A model generated the notes under the pieces. It was given only the letters and a program-made list of their open reading frames with translations, ran no database searches and was not told the DNA's origin. The translations under genes and the position numbers were made by a program. Shown piece after piece: positions 7,245-16,844 of a stretch of 64,000 nucleotides of DNA. The DNA is from Mesorhizobium erdmanii USDA 3471 (GTDB taxonomy: Bacteria; Pseudomonadota; Alphaproteobacteria; Rhizobiales; Rhizobiaceae): the NCBI RefSeq assembly GCF_000472705.1, contig NZ_KI421455.1:344393-408392 (forward strand), given 5' to 3'. Each line of letters begins with the position of its first letter. Position 1 is the stretch's first letter.

Positions 7245-8882
7245 ATGCCGCACGCTGAAAGCTACGACTACATCATCGTTGGGGCCGGATCAGCCGGTTG
7301 CGTGCTCGCCAATCGGCTGAGCGCCGACCCGAAATGTTCTGTGCTGTTGCTGGAGGCCGGCGGCTGGGACCGCGATCCCATGATCCACATTCCCCTCGGA
7401 TGGGGCAAGATCCTGACCGAGCGCCGCCACGACTGGATGTATTTCTGCGAGCCTGAAGACAATGTGGGCGGACGCAGGGTCGAGTGCGCACGCGGGAAGG
7501 TTGTTGGCGGATCATCGTCGACCAACGCCATGGCCTATGTGCGCGGCAATCGCGGGGATTACGATCGTTGGGCGGCCTCTGGGCTCAGAGACTGGTCTTA
7601 CGAGAAAGTGCTGCCCTATTTCCGCAAGCAGGAAAGCTGGGAAGGCGGCGAGAACCGGTTTCGCGGCGGCTCGGGTCCGCTCTCCACCCAGTTCTGCCGC
7701 TACAAGGACACGCTCATCGATGCCTTCGCGCAGGCCAGCGTGCAGGCCGGCTATGAACAGACGAGCGACTACAATGGCGAGCGGCAGGAAGGGTTCGGCC
7801 GCCTGCAGATGACAATCTCGAAAGGCCGGCGTAGCTCGACCGCGTCCGCCTATTTGCGCCCGGCCCTGAAGCGGCCCAACCTGACCGTCCTGACCGGAGC
7901 GATGGCTACGAAGATCACTCTGGAGGGCACACACGCCACCGGCGTCACCATCAACCATGGCGGCGGTACCCGCACGGTCGTTGCCCGCAAGGAAGTGCTG
8001 CTTGCCGGCGGCGTGATCAACACACCGCAACTGATGATGCTGTCGGGGATTGGCGCGCAGGACGAGCTTGCCGTGCATGGAATCCAGACACGGGTCAACC
8101 TGCCGGCGGTGGGCAAGAATCTGCAGGACCATGTCTCGGTCATCCTCATGTACCGTCGCCGCTCTCCGGGCGGCCCGTTCCTGCGCAACATGCGCGCCGA
8201 CCGGATCGGGCTCGATTTCGCCAAGACCTACCTGACGGGACGAGGTTTTTCGGCCGACGTGCCGGGCGGCGTCGTCGCCTTCCTGAAGAGCGGCCCGGAG
8301 CGGCCATTGCCGGATGTGCAATTGCTGTTCACCGCGGCTCCGCTTGCCGCATGGCCCTATTTCAAGCCGTTCAAGGCGCCGTTCCCGGACGGCTTCGCAA
8401 CGCGGATCGTGGCGACGCAGCCTGAGAGCCGGGGGGCGGTGAAACTGGCCTCGGCCGATCCCGCAGCGGCACCTCTGATCCACCAGAATTTCCTCGCCTC
8501 GCCGAAGGATTGGGAGTCGCTGCGGGCCGGCTTCCGGGTGGCGAGAAATCTCGCCGCGCAGCCCTCCATGCAGCCCTTCATTGAGGCCGAGTTCTTTCCC
8601 GGTCCGAAGTGCCAGAGCGACGATGAGATCGACGAGCATATCCGCAAGACCTCCATCACCGTGCACCATCCGGCCGGGACGTGCCGGATGGGAGCCGATG
8701 CAGCCTCGGTGGTCGATCCGCAATTGCGCGTTCGCGGCGTCGACGGCCTGCGAGTGGTGGACGCGTCGGTCATGCCCGATCTGGTCTGCGGGAACATCAA
8801 CGCGGCGGTGATCATGATCGCCGAAAAAGCCGCCGACCTTATCGCGGCGTCAAATACAGCAACGGAAAGCAGGGCAGCGTGA
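7245..8882 (+). CDS. 4-pyridoxate dehydrogenase (GMC oxidoreductase)
   Basis: This 545-residue FAD enzyme of the GMC family oxidises 4-pyridoxate at C5' to 5-formyl-3-hydroxy-2-methylpyridine-4-carboxylate. An FAD motif GAGSAG lies at 13-18. The C-terminal signature HHPAGTCRMG is at about 474-483, and the NIN motif at 517-519 completes the active site, unlike the variant GPIH of the pyridoxine oxidase at 659-2221. The M. loti enzyme (mlr6792) is described as membrane-associated; I see no clear membrane segment here. Its TGA overlaps the next ATG by one base, so the product's dehydrogenase is translationally coupled. Substrate assignment rests on the syntenic order. Confidence 0.88.
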   Translation: MPHAESYDYIIVGAGSAGCVLANRLSADPKCSVLLLEAGGWDRDPMIHIPLGWGKILTERRHDWMYFCEPEDNVGGRRVECARGKVVGGSSSTNAMAYVRGNRGDYDRWAASGLRDWSYEKVLPYFRKQESWEGGENRFRGGSGPLSTQFCRYKDTLIDAFAQASVQAGYEQTSDYNGERQEGFGRLQMTISKGRRSSTASAYLRPALKRPNLTVLTGAMATKITLEGTHATGVTINHGGGTRTVVARKEVLLAGGVINTPQLMMLSGIGAQDELAVHGIQTRVNLPAVGKNLQDHVSVILMYRRRSPGGPFLRNMRADRIGLDFAKTYLTGRGFSADVPGGVVAFLKSGPERPLPDVQLLFTAAPLAAWPYFKPFKAPFPDGFATRIVATQPESRGAVKLASADPAAAPLIHQNFLASPKDWESLRAGFRVARNLAAQPSMQPFIEAEFFPGPKCQSDDEIDEHIRKTSITVHHPAGTCRMGADAASVVDPQLRVRGVDGLRVVDASVMPDLVCGNINAAVIMIAEKAADLIAASNTATESRAA

Positions 8883-9811
8883 TGATCCAGCGCATCGCCA
8901 TCATCGGTCTGGGGACGATGGGACCGGGCATGGCCGCCCGACTCGCCAGGGGCGGCCTTCAGGTCGTCGCCTACGATGTCGCCCCGGCGGCGATCGAGCG
9001 TGCCGGAACCATGCTGGGCATTGCAGAAGGCGTCCTCGATTCCCTTGGCATTACGCCGCCCGCGTCCGGCGCGGGAACGGTTCGCTTCACGGATGATATC
9101 GCCGACGCGGTGTCGGGTGCCGATCTCGTCATCGAGAACGTTCCCGAAAACATCTCGATAAAGGCCGATGTCTATCGCGCGATCGATGGTCTGATAGGAC
9201 CGGAGACGATCGTGGCTTCGGACACGTCGGGTATCCCGATCACCAAGCTGCAGGCGCATATCTCGCATCCCGAGCGGATGGTGGGCATGCACTGGTCGAA
9301 CCCGCCGCACATCATTCCGATGATCGAGGTGATCGCCGGTGAGACGACCGCGCCGCAAACCGTGGCGGCGATCCGCGATCTCATCCGTTCGATCGGCCTG
9401 CTGCCGGTGGTGGTGAAGAAGGACGTTCCCGGGTTCGTCGAAAACCGCGTGCTCTATGCGCTGCTGCGTGAGGCGGTCGACCTTGTCGAGCGCGGCGTCA
9501 TCGATCCGGAAGATCTCGACACCTGCGTGTCCTGGGGCATCGGCTACAAGATCGCCGTGATCGGGCCGATGGCACTGCTCGATATGGCGGGCCTCGATAT
9601 CTACAAGTCCGTCTCCTCCTTCCTCAACGCCGATCTTTCCAATCGCGACGATGTCGCACCCATGGTGCTGGAAAAGACGAACGCGTCGAAGTTCGGCATC
9701 AAGTCGGGGGAGGGCATGTTCTCCTACACGCCCGACCAGATAAAGGCGCTGCAAGGCGAACGGGCGCGCAAACTCGTCGCGGTGCGGCGCATCCTGGAAG
9801 GCCGGGAGTAG
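8882..9811 (+). CDS. 5-formyl-3-hydroxy-2-methylpyridine-4-carboxylate 5-dehydrogenase (FHMPCDH)
   Basis: This 309-residue NAD-dependent enzyme has the 3-hydroxyacyl-CoA dehydrogenase fold: Rossmann motif GLGTMG at 9-14, and the C-terminal helical 3HCDH domain with PGFVENR near 180. In M. loti (mlr6793) this protein oxidises the 5-formyl pyridine made by 4-pyridoxate dehydrogenase to the 4,5-dicarboxylate. ATG 8882 shares one base with the upstream stop (TGATG), which decides the start despite longer open frames upstream. It sits two bases before the ABC ATPase gene, so transport and catabolism genes form one operon. Confidence 0.9.
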   Translation: MIQRIAIIGLGTMGPGMAARLARGGLQVVAYDVAPAAIERAGTMLGIAEGVLDSLGITPPASGAGTVRFTDDIADAVSGADLVIENVPENISIKADVYRAIDGLIGPETIVASDTSGIPITKLQAHISHPERMVGMHWSNPPHIIPMIEVIAGETTAPQTVAAIRDLIRSIGLLPVVVKKDVPGFVENRVLYALLREAVDLVERGVIDPEDLDTCVSWGIGYKIAVIGPMALLDMAGLDIYKSVSSFLNADLSNRDDVAPMVLEKTNASKFGIKSGEGMFSYTPDQIKALQGERARKLVAVRRILEGRE

Positions 9812-9813
9812 CC

Positions 9814-10647
9814 ATGCGCATTGAACCCATTCGAGCAGCAGGCGGCCGGCCAGCCCATATCCGCCACGATGACGACCTGATCTCCGCCAAGGGCGTTTCG
9901 GTCGTCATGGCCAGGCAACTGATACTGCAGAATATCGATCTTGCGATACCGAAGGGGTCGTTCGTCTCCCTCATCGGCCCTTCCGGCTGCGGCAAGAGTA
10001 CCCTGCTCAAGGTCCTCGCCGGGCTTGTGGATCCGACAAGCGGCAGCGTCGCGATCGCCGGACTTTCGCCGGTCGAGGCGGCGCGCAAGCGAATGATCGG
10101 CCTCGTCTTCCAGGACGCCAACCTGCTGCCCTGGAAGAATGCCGTCGACAATGCCTCCATGCTGCTCAGCATCGCCGACAAGTCGCTGTCGCGCGCGAAG
10201 TTGAAGGCGCGCGGGCAGGAGATGCTGGAACTGGTGGGGTTGGGCGACAGCGCCCACAAGCGTCCTCATGAATTGTCCGGCGGCATGCGCCAGCGTGTCG
10301 CTATCGCACGGGCTCTGGCGCTCGAGCCGGCGGTCCTGCTGATGGATGAGCCGTTCGGCGCCCTCGATGCCATTACCCGCGACCAGATGGGCCAGTCGCT
10401 GTTGGAGATCTGGCAGCGCACCGGCAAGACCATCGTGCTCGTCACCCATTCGATAGACGAGGCCATTCACCTGTCCCGCCATGTCCATGTGCTGGGGATC
10501 AAGCCTGGTCGGATCACCGAGAGCCTAGACGTTGATCTGCCCTATCCGCGCGATCTTTCGGTGACGGAAGATCCGGCGTTCGTCAGGCTGACTGTCCAGT
10601 TGCGAACGATGCTGCGTGCAGGCCATCAACCGGGAGCCGCGTCATGA
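9814..10647 (+). CDS. ABC transporter ATPase (TauB/SsuB-like), candidate pyridine/B6 importer
   Basis: This is a 277-residue nitrate/sulfonate/taurine-type ATPase. Walker A GPSGCGKST is at 55-63, the Q-loop at FQDANLLPW near 98-106, signature LSGGM at 153-157, Walker B LLMDEP at 174-179 and a switch His in LVTHS. The NLLPW segment is typical of this subclass. The start is two bases after the FHMPCDH stop, and the end overlaps the permease ATG by four bases. With the permease and binding protein that follow it forms a complete importer. A B6-related substrate is inferred from its place in the catabolic operon. Confidence 0.9.
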   Translation: MRIEPIRAAGGRPAHIRHDDDLISAKGVSVVMARQLILQNIDLAIPKGSFVSLIGPSGCGKSTLLKVLAGLVDPTSGSVAIAGLSPVEAARKRMIGLVFQDANLLPWKNAVDNASMLLSIADKSLSRAKLKARGQEMLELVGLGDSAHKRPHELSGGMRQRVAIARALALEPAVLLMDEPFGALDAITRDQMGQSLLEIWQRTGKTIVLVTHSIDEAIHLSRHVHVLGIKPGRITESLDVDLPYPRDLSVTEDPAFVRLTVQLRTMLRAGHQPGAAS

Positions 10648-11459
10648 GCGATCAACCCGTCACCAGTCTCTCCGAGCCGCGGCTGGCCTCAGGCTGGGGC
10701 GCGGCGACAGGCAGCTGGCTGCCAGCGGTCATCCTTTTGCTGGCAACGGTCATGGTGTGGGAAGCCGTGGTGCGGATTTTCGCCATATCCGCCTTTATCA
10801 TTCCCGCCCCATCCGAGATCGCACAATCGCTGGTCGCGCAATGGCCAACGCTCTTGCAGGCGACGCTGGTGACGGCAGGCGAGATCCTGTTCGGTTTCGT
10901 TGTCTCCGTCTTGGTCGGTATTGCCATTGCACTGGTCATCGTGCGCTTCGACTGGCTGGGGCGGGCGCTTTATCCGCTGGTGGTGCTGTTCCAGAACGTG
11001 CCCAAGGTGGCGCTGGCGCCGATCTTCATCCTATGGTTCGGCTATGGGCTGGCACCCAAGATCGGCCTGATCCTGGTCATCGCCTTCTTCCCGGTGACAT
11101 TGTCGATGTTGGCGGGCATGCAGTCGGTCGACCGCTCGCTGCTGTCGCTGATGAATTCGGTCGGCGCCAGCCGCACGCAGATCCTGTTCAGGATCCGCGT
11201 GCCGCATTCGCTGCCGAACCTGATGGCGGGAACGAAGATCGCCGCGACGCTCAGCGTCATCGGCGCCATCGTCGGCGAATTCGCCGGCGCCTCGGATGGG
11301 CTCGGCTACGTCATTCAGTTTGCCTCGACCCAGCTCGACACCGCGCTGGTCTTCGCGGCCCTGCTCCTGGTTTCGGTGCTGGGCATCGCCTTCTACTACG
11401 CAGCCGAAGTTCTCGAACGCATCATGGTGCCATGGGCACCGAAATTCAGCGGCGCCTAG
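10644..11459 (+). CDS. ABC transporter permease (TauC/SsuC-like)
   Basis: This 271-residue inner-membrane permease has about six hydrophobic segments. The cytoplasmic coupling loop carries the EAA-like motif (MNSVGASRTQILFRIRVPHS near 170-190). The BPD_transp_1 family is clear. It overlaps the ATPase gene by ATGA, so the two are translationally coupled. It would form the homodimeric channel of the importer whose ATPase and binding protein flank it. Confidence 0.9.
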   Translation: MSDQPVTSLSEPRLASGWGAATGSWLPAVILLLATVMVWEAVVRIFAISAFIIPAPSEIAQSLVAQWPTLLQATLVTAGEILFGFVVSVLVGIAIALVIVRFDWLGRALYPLVVLFQNVPKVALAPIFILWFGYGLAPKIGLILVIAFFPVTLSMLAGMQSVDRSLLSLMNSVGASRTQILFRIRVPHSLPNLMAGTKIAATLSVIGAIVGEFAGASDGLGYVIQFASTQLDTALVFAALLLVSVLGIAFYYAAEVLERIMVPWAPKFSGA

Positions 11460-11500
11460 GGTCCCTAGGACAGCCAGTCAACGACAGGAAGGATCGATCA

Positions 11501-12511
11501 ATGCTGAGACGCTCATTCATCAAGGTAGCCACGCTTGCGGCGTTTGCCGGCGCGCTTGGTTTCTCCGGCGCGGCGCTGGCGGCGGACAAGGTCAGCGTCC
11601 AGCTCGACTGGGTGGTGCGCGGCAACCACGCCATGTTCTTCGTCGGCAAGGAAAAGGGCTTCTTTGCCAAGAACGACATCGACGTGGCCGAGATCCGCAA
11701 GGGTTCCGGTTCGCCCGACGCCATGCGTCTGGTCGGCAACGAGAACGCGGATTTCGGTTTCGGCGATCTTCCCACGCTCGCCGTAGCGCGGTCGCAAAAT
11801 GTCCCGGTCGTGGCGGTGGCAGCCGTCAACCAGCACTCGCCGCTGGGCATCATCTCGCTGGCCAAGACGGTGAAGCTCACCAAGCCGGCAGACCTCAAGG
11901 GTCTCACCATCGGCATTCACCCAGCCGGTTCAACCTATCTCTTCTTCAAGGGCTTCCTGGCGGCCAATGGCCTGACGGAAAAGGACATGACGCTGAACAG
12001 CGTCTCGCCGCCCTATGAGAGCTATCTGCTTCTCGGCCGGGTCCAGACAGTGGTCGGCTATGTCGACGCCGAGGTTCCGGAGCTGGAGGCCAAGGCCGGC
12101 GGTCCCGGTTCGCTCAGCATCATGATGGGCGCCGACCATGGCTGGAAGGCCTACGGCTCCGGCCTGTTCACCTCCGAGAAGATGATCAAGGACAAGCCGG
12201 ACCTCGTCGCCCGCTTCGTCAAGGCCTACAGGGAGGCCTTCGACTATGTCGCTGCCCATCCGGAAGAGGCGGCCGAGATCACGGCCAAGGCGGCTCCGGG
12301 CTATGCCGACAAGAAGGATGTGTTGCTGGCCCAGATCAACGCCGACATCGCGGCGACCTTCACCAGTTCGGACACCAAGGAGCACGGCCTCGGCTGGATG
12401 ACGAAGACGCAGTGGGAGGAAACGCTGAAGACGCTCACCGATCAGGGCGTGCTCAAGACAGCTCTCTCGGCTGACGATGTCTTCACCGACAAGTTCCTGG
12501 CGAAGGAATAG
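11501..12511 (+). CDS. ABC transporter substrate-binding protein (SsuA/ThiY/NMT1-like)
   Basis: This 336-residue periplasmic protein has a signal peptide (MLRRSFIKVATLAAF..., cleavage near ALAAD at 28). The mature start VSVQLDWVVRGNHAMFFVGKE is the hallmark of the ThiY/NMT1 pyrimidine-precursor and sulfonate-binding family. Several members bind aromatic N-heterocycles, which fits a vitamin B6 or pyridine ligand here, though that is inference. An AGGAAGGA ribosome site precedes the ATG. It ends the first operon section; the next gene is convergent. Confidence 0.9.
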   Translation: MLRRSFIKVATLAAFAGALGFSGAALAADKVSVQLDWVVRGNHAMFFVGKEKGFFAKNDIDVAEIRKGSGSPDAMRLVGNENADFGFGDLPTLAVARSQNVPVVAVAAVNQHSPLGIISLAKTVKLTKPADLKGLTIGIHPAGSTYLFFKGFLAANGLTEKDMTLNSVSPPYESYLLLGRVQTVVGYVDAEVPELEAKAGGPGSLSIMMGADHGWKAYGSGLFTSEKMIKDKPDLVARFVKAYREAFDYVAAHPEEAAEITAKAAPGYADKKDVLLAQINADIAATFTSSDTKEHGLGWMTKTQWEETLKTLTDQGVLKTALSADDVFTDKFLAKE

Positions 12512-12548
12512 GGTGCGCCATGCCCCGCGCGGACGGATCGATGAGCGC

Positions 12549-12974
12549 CTATCGGCATACCAGGCTGTCCTGCTCAGCGCCGCAGGACACGGCGCGCGCT
12601 CCCTTGGCCGCGTCGGCGCGGTCGAGCGTGATCTGCACCCGCGTGGCATATGCACGGCCCGACAGGCCGCACCACAACCGCTCGACGGGCAGGTTTTCGC
12701 GCTTGTCGTTGAGGATGGTGAATGTGCCTGTCTTGGCGTCGAACCAGAGTTCGAGGCGGGCGCTCTTGCCCGGCTCGATCGTCGCGACCCCGGCCGAATA
12801 CCAGTGGGCGAAGTCGGCATTGCAGGACAGGCCTTCGTTGCCAGCATTCGAAATCGTCAATGGCACCATGTCGAGCCCGTCAGTTCCGGTGCGGACGGTG
12901 ACATGGTGCAACTCAACCGCATTGGCGAAGGACGTGAACGCCAGCATCACCGGGAGAATATAACGAATCTTCAC
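12549..12974 (-). CDS. Small secreted hypothetical protein
   Basis: This is a 141-residue ORF with a signal peptide (KIRYILPVMLAFTSFANA, cleavage near residue 20) and a compact mature domain containing four Cys (GLSCNADF, RLWCGLSG, AVSCGAE and the terminal LVCR), suggesting two disulfides in the periplasm. The start is a GTG at 12974 with AGG seven bases upstream; the frame is open further but without a better start. I do not recognise the family. It is divergent from the BMP-type binding protein, whose start lies about 100 bases away, and convergent with the ThiY-like gene, so it interrupts the B6 locus on the opposite strand. Confidence 0.65.
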   Translation of the reverse strand: MKIRYILPVMLAFTSFANAVELHHVTVRTGTDGLDMVPLTISNAGNEGLSCNADFAHWYSAGVATIEPGKSARLELWFDAKTGTFTILNDKRENLPVERLWCGLSGRAYATRVQITLDRADAAKGARAVSCGAEQDSLVCR

Positions 12975-13074
12975 TTTGCCTGAGCTCCGTAGGGTGGGTT
13001 TGTGCAGGCAGTCTATCTCGCTTCCGCGCAATAACAATAAGAATAATGATTGGCAGTCAACCAGAGAGGGTAAA

Positions 13075-14103
13075 ATGTTAAAGCTTCTTAAAAGCAGTGT
13101 AAGTGCATTTATATTAACCAGTGTCTTGCTTGGCGGCGCATTTGCCGGCGAAGTCAAGTCGATCGCCATCCTGACGCCCGAAGAAGGCACGGACTACGGC
13201 TGGAACCAGCAGGGTATCGACGCCGCCAAGGCAGCCGGCAAGGCCGCCGGCGTCGAAGTGGTCGTGGCCCAGGGCCTCGGCTATGGCGACGTCCGCCCGA
13301 CACTGCGGGAACTCGCGTCGGACGGCGCCAGCCTGCTGATCGCCCACGCCAGCGGCTACAACACCTCGGCGCCTGAGATCGCCAAGGAATTGAAGGTTCC
13401 GGTGGCGATCGTCGATACGCCGAACGGCCTGGAGAAGGGTCTCGTCGCCGACTACACGCTGAGCGGCCACCAGGGCGCCTATCTCGCCGGTCGTCTGGCC
13501 GCCAAGATGTCGCGCTCGAAGTCGGTGGGCATCGTGGTGTCGGGCGAACCTCCGTCATGGAACTCGCAGTCGGCAGCGTTCGCGCAGGGCGTGAAGGCGG
13601 AGAACCCTGACGTCAAGATCACCTATGCGGTGATCGGCCCGGCCGCCTACAGCGATGCGGCCGGTGGCAAGCGCGTCACCGAAAGCGTGATCGCCTCGGG
13701 CGCCGACATCATCTTCGGCCAGGGCAACGGCTCCAGCTTCGGCATGCTGCAGGCGGTCGAGACGACCAAGGCCGCGGATGGCGGCAAGGTCTATTTCATC
13801 GACGTCATCGGTGACAAGTCGCCGATCGACAAGGGCTTCCTGCTGTCGTCGGTGGTGTGGAACATCGAGCCGGTCTACGCGGCGATGATCGCCGATCTGA
13901 AGGCCGACACTTTTGGCACCAAACACTATACGATCGGCCTCAAGGACGACTCCGTGAAGCTGCTGAAAACCGCTGCCATTCCGGACAATGTCTGGGCAGA
14001 AATCCAGACGCTGCGCGAAGACGTCATTTCCGGCAAGATCAAGGTCGATCCGGTCTATGACGCGGCCGCCGTCAGGGCGTTGATGACCAGCGTCGCCCAG
14101 TAA
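13075..14103 (+). CDS. BMP-family ABC transporter substrate-binding protein
   Basis: This 342-residue periplasmic protein has a signal peptide (first 25 or so residues, cleavage at AFAGE) and a BMP/PnrA fold: AILTPEEGTDYGWNQQG at the mature start, and GQGNGSSFGML and DKGFLLSSVVWN in the second lobe. Relatives bind nucleosides or other heterocycles. AGAGAGGG lies six bases before ATG 13075. It heads a four-gene importer set. Together with the adjacent lactonase, aminotransferase and dehydrogenase genes this suggests uptake of a B6 vitamer. The ligand is unproven. Confidence 0.9.
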   Translation: MLKLLKSSVSAFILTSVLLGGAFAGEVKSIAILTPEEGTDYGWNQQGIDAAKAAGKAAGVEVVVAQGLGYGDVRPTLRELASDGASLLIAHASGYNTSAPEIAKELKVPVAIVDTPNGLEKGLVADYTLSGHQGAYLAGRLAAKMSRSKSVGIVVSGEPPSWNSQSAAFAQGVKAENPDVKITYAVIGPAAYSDAAGGKRVTESVIASGADIIFGQGNGSSFGMLQAVETTKAADGGKVYFIDVIGDKSPIDKGFLLSSVVWNIEPVYAAMIADLKADTFGTKHYTIGLKDDSVKLLKTAAIPDNVWAEIQTLREDVISGKIKVDPVYDAAAVRALMTSVAQ

Positions 14104-14123
14104 GGCGACCACGGTCAACTGTC

Positions 14124-14148
14124 GGAGGGGTGATCTGATCACCCCTCC
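14124..14148 (+). repeat. Intercistronic stem-loop after the binding-protein gene
   Basis: A perfect 11-bp inverted repeat (GGAGGGGTGAT / ATCACCCCTCC) with a three-base loop lies 20 bases after the binding-protein stop. No T-tract follows. Such hairpins commonly protect the mRNA 3' end or partly terminate, giving more binding protein than membrane components. Confidence 0.6.
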
Positions 14149-14178
14149 AGACGATTCCAATTTTCGTGTTGGGCTTTC

Positions 14179-15747
14179 ATGAGCAATGTTTCTTCATCGT
14201 CCGCCTTCAAGCCCGACATCGTCGCGCTCGAAGGCGTGACCAAACGCTTTCCTGGCATCGTTGCCAATGACAGCGTCGACCTGTCGATCCGTCCCGGCGA
14301 AGTGCATGTGCTGCTGGGCGAGAACGGCGCCGGAAAATCGACCTTGATCGGCATGCTGTCTGGACTGCAGCAGCCGGACGAAGGGCGCATACTGGTCGAC
14401 GGCAAACCGACGCCGATAACCTCGCCGCGCCATGCGCTGGCGCTGGGCATCGGCACCGTGTTCCAGCATATGATGCTGGTGCCGACGCTGACCGTGGCGG
14501 AAAACCTCTTGCTTGGCGGGCCGTGGTGGCAACGGCCCAGAATCGAAGAGCTGGCGGCGCGTGTCGCCGAGATCACCAGCACGCTTGGCATCACCGTCAA
14601 GCTGCATGCCAAGGTATCGGAGCTTTCACTCGGCGAGCAGCAGCAGGTCGAAATCCTGCGCGCCATGGTGCGCAACAGCCGGCTGCTGATCCTCGACGAA
14701 TCCACCTCGATGCTGACGCCGAAGGGCATCGAGGAACTCGGCGCGCTGATGCGGCGTCTGGTCGGGCAGGGGCTGGCGATCGTCTTCATCACCCACAAGC
14801 TCAAGGAGGCGGCGGCCTTCGGCGACCGGATCTCGGTGCTGAAGCTCGGCCGCAAGGTCGGTGAGATCCCGCCCGAACGTCTTCGCGCGCTCGACGAACA
14901 GGAGATCATTTCCGAAATCGTGGAACTGATGTTCGGCAAGCAGAAGGACGACCCCGAGGCTGTCGAGCGCCCAACCCGCACGGTTCGCACCGAGGCCGTG
15001 CCGCTGCTTCAGGTCGCCGGCCTGGCGGTCGCTTCGACCGAAAACGCGCCCGGCCTGACATCGATCTCCTTCGACATCCGCCCAGGCGAGATTCTTGGCA
15101 TCGCCGGCATCGACGGCAACGGCCAGAAACAGCTGGCGGAGGCCCTGGCCGGGCAGCGCATGGCGACCGGCGGATCGGTGCGGCTCGAAGGCGTTGCCAT
15201 CGAGACGCTGAGCGTCGGCGAACGCCGCCGGCACGGCCTTCGCTACCTGACCGACGACCGGCTCGGCGAAGGCACCGTCGGCACCTTCCCGGTCTCGATT
15301 AATTTCTTCCTCAAGCAGATCGGCGCGGCGCCGTTCTGGCGACACGGCGTCGAGCAGCGCTCCGAGATCGACAGGCGTGCGGCCGAGCTCGTGCGCGAAT
15401 ATGATGTGCGAACGCCGAGCCTGAAGACGCCCGTCGCCCGGCTTTCAGGTGGCAACATCCAGAAGGTGCTGCTGGCGCGAGAACTCGCCGAAGGGGCCAA
15501 GGTGGTGATCTTCAACAAGCCGACCTACGGGCTCGATCTCGCCAACACGCTGGCGTCGCGCCAGCGCATCCGCGACACGGCGGCGCGTGGTCTGGCCGTG
15601 CTGCTGATCTCCACCGACCTCGAGGAGTTGCTCAGCATGTGCGACCGCATCGCCGTCATCGCCAACGGCGCGCTCGTCGGCACCGTCGCCAATGCAGACG
15701 ACGCCCGCACCAAGGTCGGCCGCCTGATGATCGGACTTGCCGCATGA
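14179..15747 (+). CDS. Duplicated ABC transporter ATPase (BMP/nucleoside importer type)
   Basis: This 522-residue protein has two ABC cassettes, as in the YufO/RbsA class. The first has Walker A GENGAGKST at about 47-55, the signature-like LSLGEQQQVEIL and Walker B LLILDES. The second starts near 280, has a degenerate Walker A (GIDGNGQKQL) and a normal signature LSGGNIQK near 425. One working and one degenerate site is normal for this class. The gene overlaps the next permease by ATGA. Confidence 0.92.
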   Translation: MSNVSSSSAFKPDIVALEGVTKRFPGIVANDSVDLSIRPGEVHVLLGENGAGKSTLIGMLSGLQQPDEGRILVDGKPTPITSPRHALALGIGTVFQHMMLVPTLTVAENLLLGGPWWQRPRIEELAARVAEITSTLGITVKLHAKVSELSLGEQQQVEILRAMVRNSRLLILDESTSMLTPKGIEELGALMRRLVGQGLAIVFITHKLKEAAAFGDRISVLKLGRKVGEIPPERLRALDEQEIISEIVELMFGKQKDDPEAVERPTRTVRTEAVPLLQVAGLAVASTENAPGLTSISFDIRPGEILGIAGIDGNGQKQLAEALAGQRMATGGSVRLEGVAIETLSVGERRRHGLRYLTDDRLGEGTVGTFPVSINFFLKQIGAAPFWRHGVEQRSEIDRRAAELVREYDVRTPSLKTPVARLSGGNIQKVLLARELAEGAKVVIFNKPTYGLDLANTLASRQRIRDTAARGLAVLLISTDLEELLSMCDRIAVIANGALVGTVANADDARTKVGRLMIGLAA

Positions 15748-16841
15748 GCATCGATACCGCACCCAGCGCCAGCGCTACCGCACTCGATGCCACGAGCGGC
15801 GCTGCCACCCGCCGCGATATCCTGCGCCGGCTGCTGATGACGCTTGGGCCGATCCTCGTCGCTCTCGTCATCGCCGGCTGCATCCTGCTTGCCGTCGGTG
15901 TCGACCCGCTCGCTTACTACGGCTATGTGCTGGAGAAGGGGCTGTTCTCGCCGCTCGGCATCCAGCAGACGCTGACGCGCATGGCGCCGCTCTTGTTTCT
16001 CGCCGCCGGGCTGATCGTGGCGTTTCGCGCCGGCATGTGGAATCTCGGCGGCGACGGCCAGTTTCTGCTTGGCGCGGTGACGGCGGCGGCCAGTGCTCCC
16101 GTGCTGGTGGAGATCATGCCAGCCTGGCTGGCGCTGTTCTGCTCGTTCCTCATCGCCATGGTGGTGGCGGTGGTCTGGTCGCTGGTGCCGGCGCTGCTGC
16201 GCGCTTACCAGGGCGTCAACGAGATCATCACCACGCTGATGATGACGTTTCTCGGCACGTCGCTCGCCAATGTGCTGGTCAAGCTGGCGTTCCGCGATCC
16301 AGGCACGACCGTGCCGCAAACCCGCACGCTGCCGGTGGAAGACAGGCTGCCGCGACTGTTCGAAACCACCATCACCAGCGGACTGCTGCTTGGGCTGGCG
16401 GCGATCATCATCGTGCATCTGGTGATGACGCGCACGGCGTTCGGCTTGAAATTGCGGATCGTCGGCGCCAATCCACGCGCCGCGGTTCACTCAGGACTCG
16501 GCGTCCCTGGCCTGACCGTCGCTGTCTTCGCCATTTCGGCGGGGCTGGCCGGGCTCGCTGGCGCCGTCGACATCATAGGCGTCCAGGGCAATGTCCGCGC
16601 CGACTGGAACCCGGCCTACGGGCTTGCCGTGATCCCCGCAGTGTTCCTCGCCCGCATGAACGGCTTTGCCGCGATCGGCTTCGTGTTCCTGCTTTCGGTG
16701 TTGTCGATCGGCGGCGAGAGTGCCGCGCGGCGGCTTGACGTGCCCAATCATTTCACGCTGGTGCTGGTCTCGATCGTGCTGATCGTGCTCGCTCTTGCCG
16801 AATATTTCGACCATCGTTTCAACCAGTCGAGAAAGGCCTGA
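15744..16841 (+). CDS. ABC transporter permease 1 (BMP/nucleoside importer type)
   Basis: This 365-residue integral membrane protein is of the BPD_transp_2 type, with eight to ten hydrophobic segments and the conserved GAVDIIGVQGNVRADWNPAYG loop near 270-290. The start ATG 15744 overlaps the ATPase stop; an open frame further upstream is the overlapping gene read in another phase. It pairs with the second permease three bases downstream to form a heterodimeric channel. Confidence 0.9.
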   Translation: MSIDTAPSASATALDATSGAATRRDILRRLLMTLGPILVALVIAGCILLAVGVDPLAYYGYVLEKGLFSPLGIQQTLTRMAPLLFLAAGLIVAFRAGMWNLGGDGQFLLGAVTAAASAPVLVEIMPAWLALFCSFLIAMVVAVVWSLVPALLRAYQGVNEIITTLMMTFLGTSLANVLVKLAFRDPGTTVPQTRTLPVEDRLPRLFETTITSGLLLGLAAIIIVHLVMTRTAFGLKLRIVGANPRAAVHSGLGVPGLTVAVFAISAGLAGLAGAVDIIGVQGNVRADWNPAYGLAVIPAVFLARMNGFAAIGFVFLLSVLSIGGESAARRLDVPNHFTLVLVSIVLIVLALAEYFDHRFNQSRKA

Positions 16842-16844
16842 GGC